Part shown: positions 1 through 9,372 of the stretch, in pieces
Layout of the letters: every line of letters starts with the position of its first letter
Position numbering within the stretch: position 1 is the first letter of the stretch
Assembly: GCA_026004795.1 (NCBI GenBank)
Contig: BPJV01000001.1
Span: 592,446-656,445 of the forward strand
Source of the DNA: Pirellulaceae bacterium
GTDB taxonomy: Bacteria; Planctomycetota; Planctomycetia; Pirellulales; Pirellulaceae
Direction of reading: 5' to 3'
DNA: 64,000 bases
The notes under the pieces: generated by a model
Seen by the model: the letters and a program-made list of their open reading frames with translations, nothing else
Databases searched by the model: none
What the model was told of the DNA's origin: nothing
Position numbers and translations under genes: made by a program

Positions 1-435
1 CGCTTCCGGACCTGGTGCCACCAAGGGCAACAAACGGAACGGCAATTCCGGCTCGACCCAGCCGAGAAACGGTGCGAGGGTACGAGAGAAAGCCACATCG
101 GTTTTGGCTTGCCCCGTCTCCAGCAATTCCTGGATTCCCGGGCAATCATCCCACATCTCTTGCGCCAGTCGTTTCGCCACGTCCAAACGGCCTTGCAGGG
201 CCAGGGCAGGCAATAGCATTCGAGCCGCGGAGCGTTGCTCGGCGCCGTCAATCGATTGCCAGGCCAGCAGCGCCTCGCCCCTCGTCGAATGATGGCTGCG
301 GCGATTCGCGACGCGAAAGCAATGGCCAGAAGCGTTGTCGGCAACGGACTCGCGGCGCCACTGGTGCGACCACTTCGGAGAAAAGTCTGGCCTCTTCACG
401 ATCGTCGGTGACGCATTTACTTCCGCCCTCCGCAG
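1..435 (-). CDS. Partial unknown protein running off the left edge, probable frameshift
   Basis: Two overlapping reading frames on the minus strand look like one protein. From 436 down to about 280 one frame is open (ends LLSRRESPQPSFDEG); from about 280 to the window edge a second frame is open (EALLAWQSIDGAEQRSAARM...). Removing one G from the GGGG run near 280 joins them smoothly, so a 1-base frameshift or sequencing error is likely. The second part, with ALALQGRLDVAKRLAQEM, resembles the helical repeats of TPR-like proteins, but I do not recognise a family. No convincing start codon is visible: ATG at 219 would be internal, GTG at 399 is in the wrong one of the two frames. It begins directly behind the stop of the upstream membrane protein gene, so it is probably the same transcript. 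Confidence 0.45.
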   Translation of the reverse strand, partial: MRRAEVNASPTIVKRPDFSPKWSHQWRRESVADNASGHCFRVANRRSHHSTRGEALLAWQSIDGAEQRSAARMLLPALALQGRLDVAKRLAQEMWDDCPGIQELLETGQAKTDVAFSRTLAPFLGWVEPELPFRLLPLVAPGPEA

Positions 436-436
436 C

Positions 437-1807
437 TCAAGGGGTCGCTGAGCCCGTACTTTCTCTTGAACGAGACGACGACCGACTGCCGAACAACTGA
501 CTGCGGAACACTGCGGCAGCCGCGAGCACTAACAAACACTTGATCCCGACCAATGGCGCGCCATACCGCTCGTAGTAACTGACCAAGATGTACGGTATCA
601 GATAGACGACATAGATGCCGATGGCCGCCGAGACCGGCCGAGGCAGCCGATCAGGTCCCCACAGGACGATGACCAACAGGCTAAGCAGCGGCAGTACAAA
701 GACGATGCGTTTGAGGATCAACAACCATGGCGTCCTACGGATATCATCGAAAAACGGTTCATACCACAGGCAGGCCGCCGACCAACGATTCAAGATCCGC
801 TCGATTACCGACCATGGGTCGCGCGTCACCTTCTCCCACACCGGCTGTTTCAGACTGTCCAGAAATCCGATTTCCCTTTTTTCCACATACGCACGTCGTT
901 GCGCCCCGGCGGAAAGCCACGGATGTTTGCGGGTAGCTTGCATGTCCAAAACGCCATCGGTATCCAAGCACAGCGACTGCCAGATCTCGTACATTGCATT
1001 GGACTTGACCGGCACCCATCGTCCCAACACCAGCCGGTTTCTGATCGCCCAAGGGGCAACCAGGATCATCGACAGCACCGCCGCACAGGCGAGTTGCGTC
1101 GCTCGGCTTCGGTCGATCGTCCGCCGCGACCATCGATCGTCCGGATCGCCCCCCGCCCGTCGACGCTCGATCGGCCACAGTTTCCAGGTCGTCAGTACCG
1201 CCCAAGTCGCCCCGACAACCGGGCTGACCAGCGCCACCAGGCCACCGAAAACGCCCCAGGCGATGACGCGCCAGTCGCACCTAGGCGGCTGCGGGCGACA
1301 CAATCCCAACCACAATCCGTTGACGCACGCCAAAATCAACCAGGTATCGTGGGTTATCTGAAACAGATCGTGGAAGGCGGCGCCAAAGAACGCAATCACG
1401 GTTACCACACCGACCCACCAAATCCGTTGGTAACGCGCAAACCGCAGCACCAACCAGGCGGTCCAGGTGAGGACCAGCAATTGCAATGCGTAAACGATCC
1501 ACACGACCTGTTGGCGATCGTCCCCGGTCAACCAGTACAACAGCGCCGTGATGGCAGGCAACACGGGCGGCATCCAGGCCGTCGGACCGGACTCGGTGCG
1601 AAACGGGTCGGCGAACCCGCGCCCCTGGCGAATCGCTTGTGCAATCGAATCGTACTCCGCCCCCAAGTGATCGATCTGGTCCGGTCCCAACCACTCCAGC
1701 CGCTCGACCCGATTCCACGCCGCGATGCCGGCCAGCAGGCCCACGATCAACACGGCCGCCAGCACATCCCGATCGAACACGTGCCAGATCGGTAATCGTC
1801 GCCCCAT
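437..1807 (-). CDS. Membrane glycosyltransferase-like protein (GT39/PMT-like)
   Basis: A 456-residue polytopic membrane protein with about ten hydrophobic segments. The N-terminus has one membrane span (about 14-31), then a first periplasmic loop (about 32-75), then repeated WxxR/Q-bounded spans, the architecture of lipid-linked-sugar glycosyltransferases of the GT-C fold. The acidic loop after the first span (GPDQIDHLGAEYDSIAQAI) is where GT39 enzymes carry their catalytic Asp/Glu, which supports the assignment, though the family is called from architecture only. ATG at 1807 lies 2 bases after the TGA of the DUF1559 gene, so the two are likely co-transcribed. It could instead be an O-antigen-polymerase-like membrane protein. 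Confidence 0.6.
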   Translation of the reverse strand: MGRRLPIWHVFDRDVLAAVLIVGLLAGIAAWNRVERLEWLGPDQIDHLGAEYDSIAQAIRQGRGFADPFRTESGPTAWMPPVLPAITALLYWLTGDDRQQVVWIVYALQLLVLTWTAWLVLRFARYQRIWWVGVVTVIAFFGAAFHDLFQITHDTWLILACVNGLWLGLCRPQPPRCDWRVIAWGVFGGLVALVSPVVGATWAVLTTWKLWPIERRRAGGDPDDRWSRRTIDRSRATQLACAAVLSMILVAPWAIRNRLVLGRWVPVKSNAMYEIWQSLCLDTDGVLDMQATRKHPWLSAGAQRRAYVEKREIGFLDSLKQPVWEKVTRDPWSVIERILNRWSAACLWYEPFFDDIRRTPWLLILKRIVFVLPLLSLLVIVLWGPDRLPRPVSAAIGIYVVYLIPYILVSYYERYGAPLVGIKCLLVLAAAAVFRSQLFGSRSSSRSRESTGSATP

Positions 1808-1809
1808 CT

Positions 1810-2751
1810 TCAGTCACGACCCGCCGGAGTTAAACGTGCAGTCAACACGGCCTGGTCCACCTCGAACGCGATCAGCTCGACATGCCCGTCGCCAAAGGTG
1901 AAATGCGAACCGCCGCTGTGGGCCGATCCCCAGTTGAGTCGGAAAGGCGCGCCGGGTCGCGATGGCACGTTCCTCGTCCCTTCACGGCTGGTTCCCTGCG
2001 ATCCGCCGATCCAGATCGGTTCATCCCAAAACCAGCTCGTTTCGACTTGAATGTGCGGATCGAACGCCTTCTCACCCACCAGGATCGTTTCGCTCAGCCC
2101 ATCGACGATCTCGGCGAACCGCACATTTCGGCCCACGTTGGGCATGGTGCGCAGGTTGCCTGCGTAATCGGTCTTTTCGAACACCAGACCGCCCGACTGA
2201 TACTGGCCGTAGTTGTCATCGACCGTGGTGGCCGGAGCGCCGCGAGCCCGCGACGGGCAGCGGAACACCGGCTGCACCGCGTAGCAAGCCCCTTGCTGAT
2301 AAGCATTCTGTTGCTCGAGAAACGGCAAGATCGAAAAACACCACGGACCGGGCTGCTGTCGCGGCCGTCGCGACGGATCGCCCACACCCCACTTGCGTTC
2401 GATACCGTCATCGTAGGCGAACGTCGAAGGTTGGATGTCCGGTCCGCCGAGGATCTTCAACGTATTTCCATCGACCGGTCCGGCGTTGCCGGGGAGCAAC
2501 CGGTGGTTGCCGTGAAAATTCTGCAGCGCCAGTCCGATCTGCTTGGCATTGTTCGAGCACTGCGTTTTTCGCGCCGCCTCGCGGACCGCCTGCACGGCCG
2601 GCAGCAACAACCCGACCAGCACCCCGATAATCGCGATCACCACCAACAGCTCCACCAGGGTGAAAGCCGACCGCTGCCTAGGATGGCCCACCGACCATTC
2701 ATGACGGTTCCGATTCTCCCCACCTCGCCAACGCTCGCATCCCATCATCAC
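1810..2751 (-). CDS. DUF1559 family pseudopilin-like protein
   Basis: Residues about 29-57 form a class III/type II pseudopilin N-terminus ([16 protein letters not shown] followed by [17 protein letters not shown]), with the prepilin peptidase cleavage site before FTLVE. The remainder is the DUF1559 (SBP_bac_10) domain with the C-terminal [17 protein letters not shown] motif (H-X9-DG) that defines this large planctomycete family. Function is unknown; these proteins are thought to be exported and surface-associated. GTG at 2751 is followed by two ATGs (2748, 2745), and any of these may be the start. The basic Arg/His-rich leader before FTLVE is typical. It precedes the membrane glycosyltransferase gene by 2 bases. 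Confidence 0.9.
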   Translation of the reverse strand: MMMGCERWRGGENRNRHEWSVGHPRQRSAFTLVELLVVIAIIGVLVGLLLPAVQAVREAARKTQCSNNAKQIGLALQNFHGNHRLLPGNAGPVDGNTLKILGGPDIQPSTFAYDDGIERKWGVGDPSRRPRQQPGPWCFSILPFLEQQNAYQQGACYAVQPVFRCPSRARGAPATTVDDNYGQYQSGGLVFEKTDYAGNLRTMPNVGRNVRFAEIVDGLSETILVGEKAFDPHIQVETSWFWDEPIWIGGSQGTSREGTRNVPSRPGAPFRLNWGSAHSGGSHFTFGDGHVELIAFEVDQAVLTARLTPAGRD

Positions 2752-2866
2752 TCGACCCCCGTAACGTTTCGCTAATCAACCAGCTCCCAACCCTGCCTAC
2801 TGCCACGCGACATCATTTTTTCCCGGCAACCGTTATGACCCGCTTTGTTGTGTACGTGTGGATGAT

Positions 2867-4624
2867 TCACTCGGACGATTCCTCGAAAGCAGCCTCGCGG
2901 TTGCGCTGGGCCACTTCCGGACTGACATAATACACGCTAGTCGTGACAGACAATCGTTCCGTCGGTTCATGCTCGCGAAACCATCGATAACCCGGATCGA
3001 CCAGATTGCGGGCAGACACAACCCACCACCCCGCTCGGTACGGGCCATGGACTGTCATCGCATGCATTCCGTCATCCGCATCAATGCCTAGCTTCTTGAA
3101 GTCGATACTCGGGATGGCGTAAAGGTAATAGACTGGGCGTTTATCGGGGTTGGTTTCCACCCACTTTTTCAGGGTCAAAATGTCTTGGCCCCAGTCTAGA
3201 TTACTATGCTCAAGGTACTTCCACCCTTCCCTCGGTCCGCCGATGGCCTCGGTAAAGTAAGCGTAGCTGCGTGGCAACACCGACAGGCTGCTCAGCGTGT
3301 ACCACAGCACTAGCGCAACAATCGGGTACTGCCACTTACCGCGCAGCGACGCTACACCGGCGGCGATGAGCAGATAAAAGCACGGCAGAAACGGCAGTAC
3401 GTATCGCAAGTGGTGATTGAAACCGGTTTGGCTGCTGACAAACACGAACAGTGCAATCCCTGGAGTCAACACGATCGCACGAGCGACCAGGCGGGTTCGA
3501 TTCCCGCAGCGAAATCGTTGCTTGCCCCACGCAATCAGCCCGATCGCCGCCATCAACCACAGGGCGACCGGTTCCTTCAGCCACAGACCGACGAGGTAAT
3601 AGTGCCACCAGCCGCCGTCTCGCCACTGGCCAAAGAAATACGACTGCATCCTCCCTTCAAAATCGGACTTTTGAATGTCAATGCCTCGAAGATACGCGGC
3701 CGGCAGCGGTGCCGGCAGTCGGCCCAACCAGGTACCGCGAAAGCGGTTCCCGCTGCTGCTCGGGGAGGCACTGGAGTCATCACCGCGCAGCGAATCGCTA
3801 ACGAATTCGAACTTTTCTAGCGGTACCAGCGTCCCCTGGAATTCGTACGCCGCATGGATCACCAACCAGCACACGGCGGCAATGGCCGCGCCTTGCTTCC
3901 ATCGCCGGCTCCACTGCCACCGTCGCGGACAGACCACCCCGTAACCGATGGTCATCAGCGCCATCATCGGCGGCAGGATTAGCCAGGTCGCTTTGCTCAG
4001 CATGGCCAATCCCGTGGCGATTCCCAACCACCACGCGGTGTTGACCGCCCCGATGCGGAGCCAAACGTAGAACCGCCAGGCGGCCAACAGACCGAACACG
4101 GCCGCCGTCGCGTCCGGCATAATCGAGGCACCGAAGGTCAGCACCGTGGGCGAAAAAGCCCACAACGCCGCCGCGATTCTACCCGTACGCTCGTCGAACA
4201 ATCGTGTTCCTACCATCCACATCAGATACGTCCCGAACAGTGTGATCGGGATGACGGCCGTGCGCGCAACGGACATCCAGGAAAATGCTCGTTCCCCGTG
4301 TCGCGCGATGTACAACCACCCCAAGGGGCCTTCAGGGCGAAACCCCGGAGAGCGAGGTAACGGTTCGAAGTCAATGCCCCCTCCGGCCAGCCACACCGGC
4401 ACAGCACCGATCAATCGCGTCAGCGGCGGATTGACACAATACGGCGTAGGATCTCCGTACTGCAACTGATACAAGCCGCTAGGCAAGTGCCCCCACTCGT
4501 CCCAACCCGGGCCCGTACCCCAAGCCACCGTCAACAAGCAGATGGCCTGAACGCTACATAATATGAATAGGTAGCCAAACCGACTGGACTTGGACCGGTT
4601 TAGAGTATCGCCGATCCCCGGCAT
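2867..4624 (-). CDS. GT39-type membrane glycosyltransferase (cassette A copy)
   Basis: A 585-residue protein with about ten transmembrane helices and the ArnT/PMT-like layout: a first helix, then an acidic loop (WDEWGHL, then NPPLTRL) where GT39 enzymes hold their catalytic carboxylate, then a helix-rich centre, and a C-terminal periplasmic domain with SNLDWGQDI, found in planctomycete homologues. It probably moves a sugar from a polyprenyl-phosphate donor to a lipid or protein outside the membrane; acceptor unknown. It lies 9 bases downstream of the anchored-protein gene at 4634-5635. Its last third is paralogous to 8414-8980, with a 149-bp tract (3005-3153) almost identical at DNA level although the flanks have diverged. 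ATG at 4624. Confidence 0.8.
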   Translation of the reverse strand: MPGIGDTLNRSKSSRFGYLFILCSVQAICLLTVAWGTGPGWDEWGHLPSGLYQLQYGDPTPYCVNPPLTRLIGAVPVWLAGGGIDFEPLPRSPGFRPEGPLGWLYIARHGERAFSWMSVARTAVIPITLFGTYLMWMVGTRLFDERTGRIAAALWAFSPTVLTFGASIMPDATAAVFGLLAAWRFYVWLRIGAVNTAWWLGIATGLAMLSKATWLILPPMMALMTIGYGVVCPRRWQWSRRWKQGAAIAAVCWLVIHAAYEFQGTLVPLEKFEFVSDSLRGDDSSASPSSSGNRFRGTWLGRLPAPLPAAYLRGIDIQKSDFEGRMQSYFFGQWRDGGWWHYYLVGLWLKEPVALWLMAAIGLIAWGKQRFRCGNRTRLVARAIVLTPGIALFVFVSSQTGFNHHLRYVLPFLPCFYLLIAAGVASLRGKWQYPIVALVLWYTLSSLSVLPRSYAYFTEAIGGPREGWKYLEHSNLDWGQDILTLKKWVETNPDKRPVYYLYAIPSIDFKKLGIDADDGMHAMTVHGPYRAGWWVVSARNLVDPGYRWFREHEPTERLSVTTSVYYVSPEVAQRNREAAFEESSE

Positions 4625-4633
4625 CTTGCACCC

Positions 4634-5635
4634 TCAACGGCCGCTTAGCCGACGATAAATCCCATAAGCGGCAACCAACGCAATGGCTATTCCTAAAATC
4701 GCCAGCCTGCGCGTCCACGTTCCACCCCGACTCAGCTCCATTCCCTCCACTGCAAAGATCCCGTCCGGCACCGGCGACCAATCGATCTCTTCTAACGTGT
4801 ACTCGACCTTACTCCAGACGTCTTCTTTCGCGGTCTTAATGTCGCGAACAATCTTCGTAGGGATATGCCGAGACCGCGGAACGTCATACTCTTTGGTGAC
4901 GGTATGGAAGGCGTAGCCGTTCGGCATCGTGGACTCCAATTGCTCGTACGATAGCACGACTGCGGAGCTCAAATCATACGTGATCCGACCTACCATCGAT
5001 CCGGTTACGCTCTCGTCTCCCAGAGTCCCCCAGTCCCACTGAGAAGTCAGGGCTAGCTCACCACCTTTCCGCTCCATCTTCAGAGGCCGGCACACTTTTG
5101 CTGTTAACGAACTTGCTTCAGTACTGTATTCCACGTCATCCTGATAGCCCCAAGGAACTTCACCGTCCAGAACTCGATCGTATCGAGTTGATGCCGCATA
5201 GAACTCGTACACTGATAACGCTTCGATGCCGTCTTCGAAGGAGCCCAAAGCCGTTATTGCATCTCCCTGTTCCGTTCGTTTCAAACGAACGTACCGTCCT
5301 GGACGGACGATCAGCTTGTAATGTTCGCTCGGTTTTCCGTCGGCAATTGTCTGTTCGTCGACCCGAAAATACTGATTATCTCGCGCCCAGTACCGGACCA
5401 CTTTTTCCTCGTAATAGCCATTTGATCCTTTCTCGATAAATTGATAAACCAAATGAACGTTCCCGTAGTCGTTCTTACGAATGTCCGAGAATTTCTTGTG
5501 TAACTCCATCGCCGTCGAATGGATGACAGCCGCATCGAGGTCTTGGGATCTACAGTATTTGACCGATACCCCGAGTACGGTTAGCAATACGATTCGAATA
5601 GTGAGCACACAAGCAGGTCGCCAACGAACACACAT
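4634..5635 (-). CDS. Secreted protein with C-terminal membrane anchor, LolA-like fold suspected
   Basis: About 333 residues from ATG 5635, chosen because GAAGGG lies 7-8 bases upstream; the longer GTG start at 5671 would sit inside a strong hairpin. A signal peptide (about 1-30, ending before QDLDAA) is followed by a beta-rich domain of alternating short strands (VVRYWARDNQYFRVDEQ, HIPTKIVRDIK, DWSPVPDGIF). This pattern resembles LolA/LolB-like outer-membrane lipoprotein-sorting folds, but that is inference. The last 25 residues form a transmembrane helix followed by RRLSGR, a stop-transfer anchor. The same arrangement occurs at 19098-20108 in cassette B and, without anchor, at 23350-24327. 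It is followed after 9 bases by the GT39 gene, so a shared role in cell-surface glycan or protein handling is plausible. Confidence 0.6.
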   Translation of the reverse strand: MCVRWRPACVLTIRIVLLTVLGVSVKYCRSQDLDAAVIHSTAMELHKKFSDIRKNDYGNVHLVYQFIEKGSNGYYEEKVVRYWARDNQYFRVDEQTIADGKPSEHYKLIVRPGRYVRLKRTEQGDAITALGSFEDGIEALSVYEFYAASTRYDRVLDGEVPWGYQDDVEYSTEASSLTAKVCRPLKMERKGGELALTSQWDWGTLGDESVTGSMVGRITYDLSSAVVLSYEQLESTMPNGYAFHTVTKEYDVPRSRHIPTKIVRDIKTAKEDVWSKVEYTLEEIDWSPVPDGIFAVEGMELSRGGTWTRRLAILGIAIALVAAYGIYRRLSGR

Positions 5636-5663
5636 AACGTTGCCCTTCTCCAAAAAAGGCGAG

Positions 5664-5688
5664 CGCCCCACGCGTGAGGCGTGGGGCG
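5664..5688. promoter_or_regulatory. Perfect 10-bp hairpin inside cassette A
   Basis: CGCCCCACGC (5664-5673) and GCGTGGGGCG (5679-5688) are exact inverse complements with a 5-base loop. There is no T-tract on either side, so it is not a classical terminator. It sits between the Cys-rich peptide gene and the anchored-protein gene, just ahead of the latter's ribosome binding site, and may attenuate or stabilise the transcript. Confidence 0.5.
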
Positions 5689-5726
5689 ATCGCCGATGCT
5701 ACTCACGCACCTCGGGCCATCACGCA

Positions 5727-5987
5727 CTACATAGCTTCACACTTGCACCCGCCAGAAGCTCGTTGAAGGCAGGACGAGCATGCCTTGCCCGTAACGCTGG
5801 GAACGCACTTGCCTGTCTGAAGTGAACCGGATTCGCACGTTGTCCCAGAGACAACACAAGGAGCTGTCGCCGACGGCGAACACGTATGCCCAGGCATGGC
5901 CATGACCCGAGACGAAGGCAGTACGACTACCACCACCGCAATTACCAGTCCTGCCGTGGCCAGCATACTCAACAACCGTTCTTTCAT
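5727..5987 (-). CDS. Small cysteine-rich secreted protein
   Basis: An 86-residue protein: basic start (MKERLL), hydrophobic signal core (MLATAGLVIAVVVVVLP), likely cleavage after VMA, then a mature part of about 55 residues with 8 cysteines (HTCS, APCV, TTCE, GKCV, KACSSC, GGCKC). The even Cys count suggests disulfides. Its start overlaps the stop of the upstream GT2-MauE-DUF1573 gene (TGATG), so the two are translationally coupled. Because MauE proteins are associated with disulfide handling for periplasmic partners, the peptide is a candidate substrate (inference). It has no recognised family. A larger Cys-rich secreted protein occupies a similar place in the 21.4-23.2 kb group. Confidence 0.7.
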   Translation of the reverse strand: MKERLLSMLATAGLVIAVVVVVLPSSRVMAMPGHTCSPSATAPCVVSGTTCESGSLQTGKCVPSVTGKACSSCLQRASGGCKCEAM

Positions 5988-7680
5988 CACTGCACTCCTT
6001 CATCAAGAGAACCGTCGTCCGAGATGTCGCTGCTCGGACGAACCACAACCGTTACGTTGAGCACCATGCGCAACGCAGCATCTGCATCGAATACCAACTC
6101 CGCCCTCTCCCGCTGGACGGCATTGGCGCGAACTCCATATACCCGAAGGCGAATCGACTTGTCACCTCCCGGCGCGACCGTTGTGGGCAAGTCCAAAATG
6201 GCAACGCAACTGCAGGATGCCTTGGCCCCTAAGACATCGACCGGGGCCGACGTAGGATTGTGCAACCGGAAAGGCACATCGACAAACTCGCCCTCTTTAA
6301 CCTCGCCCGCGAACTTCGTAAATGAATCCACAACGAGTGGATCGCCCGAAAGATAGCTTCGGGCTGCATCGAGAGAACCAAACCAGGCAATGCCACCGAG
6401 CAACAAAGCCGGCAGAACGACGTGGAGGTTGCGGATCTGATCAAAGACAAATCCATGCCCACGCCACAACCGCTCCCAAGAACGTCGAAACAGCAGCAGC
6501 GAAACAAGAGCCATCCCATCGACGGCCGCCATCACACCCAACGGCAACGACAAGCTTCCCAGGCAATCGCACCGCTGCTCACCGTCGATCCACTTGATCG
6601 CCAAGACAAACAAGAAGAACAGAAACACCCCGGTCAAACACTGCCTCAGCAGGCGATGCGGCACTAGAGTCAAGCACGCCCATCCCAACACAATTTCAAG
6701 GACCGCCCCTGTGAGAACCATCGATGCCGGGACGATCCACCATGACGTGATTGCCATCGGGCTGAGCGGCGCGATCTTCGAAGCGCCGGCCAGCAACAAC
6801 AGACACCCGATAGCCACGCGCGAAGCAATGTATCCGTAATCGTGCACCGAGAGGGAGGAACGGCCATCCTGGGGATCCCAAGTCAACCCTGAGCCTGAAA
6901 ATCGATATCGAACGTAAGTCCAAGCCGAGGAAAAGAAGTCGCGGATTTCAATCTTTTTCCCCTCCGCCACTCCGCGAGGCTCATACCGGATCGGCACTTC
7001 TGCGATCTCGTATCCCGCCCGCAACAACCTGCTGTTTATTTCCGCACACAATTCGAAGCCACGACTTCTAAGATTCATTGCACGCAAGACATCGCGACGA
7101 ATCATCTTGTAACAGGTATGCGGGTCGCTCAGCCAGCGGCCGTAAAGCAACCATTGAAGAAGTGCTAGAACTTTGACGCCGACATAATTCAGCCATCGCC
7201 CACCATCCACATACCCACGACGTTTGAAGCGAGAGCCGTAAACGGCAACGCTGCTACCGCTCTCCGCCTCCTCAGCCAGACGGCGAAGATCCTCCGGCTC
7301 GTACTCCAAATCGGCGTCCTGAATAACCACCCACCGACGTGTTGCATGCTCAAGCCCGTGCCGAACCGCCGCGCCTTTGCCCGCATTGGCTTCCATCTGC
7401 AACACGTGGAAACCGATCTCCTGAGCTACCGCAGCGACCAACTCGTCCGTGCCGTCGGTGGATCCGTCATCGACCACAATGATTTCGGCTGCAGGTAGCG
7501 CTTGGCGGAGCGACACAACAGCGGCACCACCGTCGGTGCCTCGTTGTAACACGGAACGATGACGGACAAGGACGCCGATATATCGTGAGAAGGTTCGTCG
7601 GGGTGTGGTCGTTCAATTTCGCCATCGAGCGCCGCCCGACCGGATAAGTTGAGCTGAACTGATTCGCCGCCGGTTCTCAC
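5987..7680 (-). CDS. GT2 glycosyltransferase - MauE-like - DUF1573 fusion, with frameshift
   Basis: Three domains in order. First, a GT2 (dolichyl-phosphate-mannose-synthase-like) domain: SVIVPCYNEAPTV, then IIVVDDGSTDGT, IQDADLEYEPED and SDPHTCYKMI. Second, a four-helix MauE/DoxX-like domain (LLLLAGASKI, later CDCLGSLSLP, matching the C-x-C-x-G signature). Third, a C-terminal DUF1573 domain (KASCSCVAILDLPTTVAPG). A single base is missing near 7510 compared with the paralogue at 20121-20888, so the frame changes after NEAPTV; without it the gene reads through. GTG at 7680 is chosen by alignment with GTG 20888 of the paralogue (both followed by xTxGESV). The GT2 domain probably makes polyprenyl-phosphate-sugar for the GT39 enzyme further down the operon; the MauE and DUF1573 parts point to periplasmic redox or surface functions. 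The GT2-MauE-DUF1573 combination is new to me. Confidence 0.75.
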
Positions 7681-7742
7681 GGCCGCTTCCGCCGAACTCA
7701 CCGTGGTAACCAGTGTCCCGTCAGCGTCTTTCGAGTCACAGT

Positions 7743-7774
7743 CTGGCGATCTGGCGATCTGGCGATCTGGCGAT
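7743..7774. repeat. Four tandem copies of CTGGCGAT
   Basis: Exact 8-bp unit repeated four times upstream of the cassette A GT2 gene. The equivalent place in cassette B (20951-20966) has two copies, so the array varies in number between paralogous loci. Confidence 0.9.
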
Positions 7775-7785
7775 CTGAATTCTAG

Positions 7786-8413
7786 CATGACGCACGCCTC
7801 ATTGCTTGAGGCCTGAGCTGAAAAAGCCCCCAGCGAGACATCCAAAACCTCCTTCGTTTTACCGCTTCGGGATCGCTTGTCAACAGTTTTGTGCAAATTT
7901 TTATCGAAAAACTCGCGAAGCAGGTCCGAGCCTCGACCCAGCGTCTGTCACGGACAGAGTTACCACATCTGGCGCCGAACAACATAAAAACAAATCCGGT
8001 TCGGTCACCACGCTGCCATTCGCACCCCCAACGTGTCGCACGAAAGTACCTCCTTTCCCTAAACCATCGTCGCTTTTCACCCTGCGAAAGTAGCGTCTCT
8101 AGCAAAACATCGCTCCGCTCCATGCACTGTCCCGATCAAAGCATCCTGCCGGGCAACTACCGCCGCTAACCAACCTCCACTCTCCTCTCGCGATCAATTG
8201 CCTTCCTACACTGGCCCCCCGCCTGCTCCGAAAAAACAAACGGCTGCACGCGAAAGCAGGCGCGTCTCCGGACGACTCACGCGAAGCAGAGGACAACGCT
8301 TTGTTCGCGCTTCGATTGCGGAGCAATAGGCAACGCTGCCTGGGCGCCTCATCTTTGCGGAGCAAAAAGGCAACGGTTCAATCGCTCGAAAGATGAGTTT
8401 AAGACCGATGTGC
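7786..8413. repeat. Non-coding leader of cassette A, partly duplicated upstream of cassette B
   Basis: No credible gene. From 7786 to about 8130 the sequence matches 20976-21240 with interruptions (shared blocks around TAGCATGACGCACGCCTC, AAAGCCCCCAGCGAGACATCC, ATCGCTTGTCAA), showing that the cassette duplication included the upstream region. Between 8310 and 8370 there are two copies of a GCGGAGCAAnAGGCAACG-type direct repeat. The promoter of cassette A must lie here but no clear -35/-10 pair is visible. Confidence 0.55.
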
Positions 8414-8980
8414 TCATGGCGACTTCTGATCCAGAAAGGCACGGCGGTTGCGCCGCGCCACTTCGGGACTGATGTAAAACACCGAAGTCGTCACCGACAG
8501 CCGCTCGGTCGGTTCATGCTCGCGAAACCAACGATAATCCTGAGCGACCAAATTGCGGGCAGACACAACCCACCACCCCGCTCGGTACGGGCCATGGACT
8601 GTCATCGCATGCATTCCGTCATCCGCATCAATGCCTAGCTTCTTGAAGTCGATACTCGGGATGGAGTAGAGGTAATAGACTGGGCGTTTATCGGGGTTGG
8701 ACTCGATCCACTTCATGACGGTCAGTATATCTTGGCCCCAGTCGAGGTTGCTGTTGTCCAACCAACGCCAACCCTGACTCGGGCCTCCGACGGCGTAGTT
8801 GAAGAACGCGTAGCTGCGCGGAAGCACCGATGCGGAAGAGAGGACGTACATCAACACCATCGCGCCGACAGCCCATCGGCCGAACCACGTTTGCCGCCAC
8901 CACCTGGCTGCCCAGACGCCCGCCGTAATGTACAGGGCAGGCAACGAGGGTAGCACGTAGCGAAAGTGGTGGTTGAATTC
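8414..8980 (-). pseudogene. 3' part of a GT39-type glycosyltransferase (cassette B), 5' part at 18810-19101
   Basis: From 8980 down, the frame matches residues about 395-585 of the GT39 enzyme at 2867-4624: FNHHFRYVLPSLPALY, SVLPRSYAFF, SNLDWGQDI, and then a near-identical block through ARNLV to the end. Upstream of FNHH the frame changes abruptly into unrelated sequence that reads as an amidohydrolase on the other strand. The missing N-terminal part of a GT39 gene on the same strand is at 18810-19101, so this is the distal half of one gene split by about 9.8 kb of inserted DNA, with the central 300 codons lost. The junction falls in GAATTC at 8976-8981. Confidence 0.8.
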
Positions 8981-9295
8981 GCATCGCGGATCAGCGAGCT
9001 GGGCCGGCAACCTTATTCGGCCCGCGAGTTCTTGTTGAAGTACCAGGATCGCGTGTTGTTCGGTACCGACGGGCCGTGGCCCGAGCAGCGGTATTGGTAC
9101 TATTGGCGATTCTTGGAGACGCAGGACGAGTACTTTCCATATTCCGAGAAACCGTTCCCGCCACAGGGCATGTGGCGCATCTACGGCGTTTTCTTGCCCG
9201 ATGATGCGCCGCGGAATACGTACAACCAAAACGCAGAGGACACAGATGGTCGCACCAAGCGGCGGGGGAAGATAAAGAATTCGGGGACGGAATGA
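8979..9295 (+). pseudogene. C-terminal fragment of an amidohydrolase (Amidohydro_2-like)
   Basis: The frame reads EFASRISELGRQPYSAREFLLKYQ, then RVLFGTDGPWPEQRYW, then RIYGVFLPDDAPRNTYNQNAE. LFGTDGP is the conserved late Asp motif of Amidohydro_2 metal hydrolases, and YGVFLPDDxxRxxYxxNA is their usual C-terminus. Everything before EFAS is missing, replaced at 8978 by the head-to-head GT39 fragment. It is a remnant riding at the left end of the inserted metal-resistance segment and should be inactive. Confidence 0.75.
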
Positions 9296-9372
9296 TCGGA
9301 AGGTCCGCTGTTCGGGCGGGCTTCTCGGTGAACGCGGTGCCTTTCCAATCGGAAGGAACTCATGGTGTGAGT

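Noticed and set aside
1-500. Plus-strand frame of 161 codons at the left edge
   Set aside because: Ser/Arg/Pro-rich and antisense to the protein-like minus-strand frame that continues from the upstream operon.
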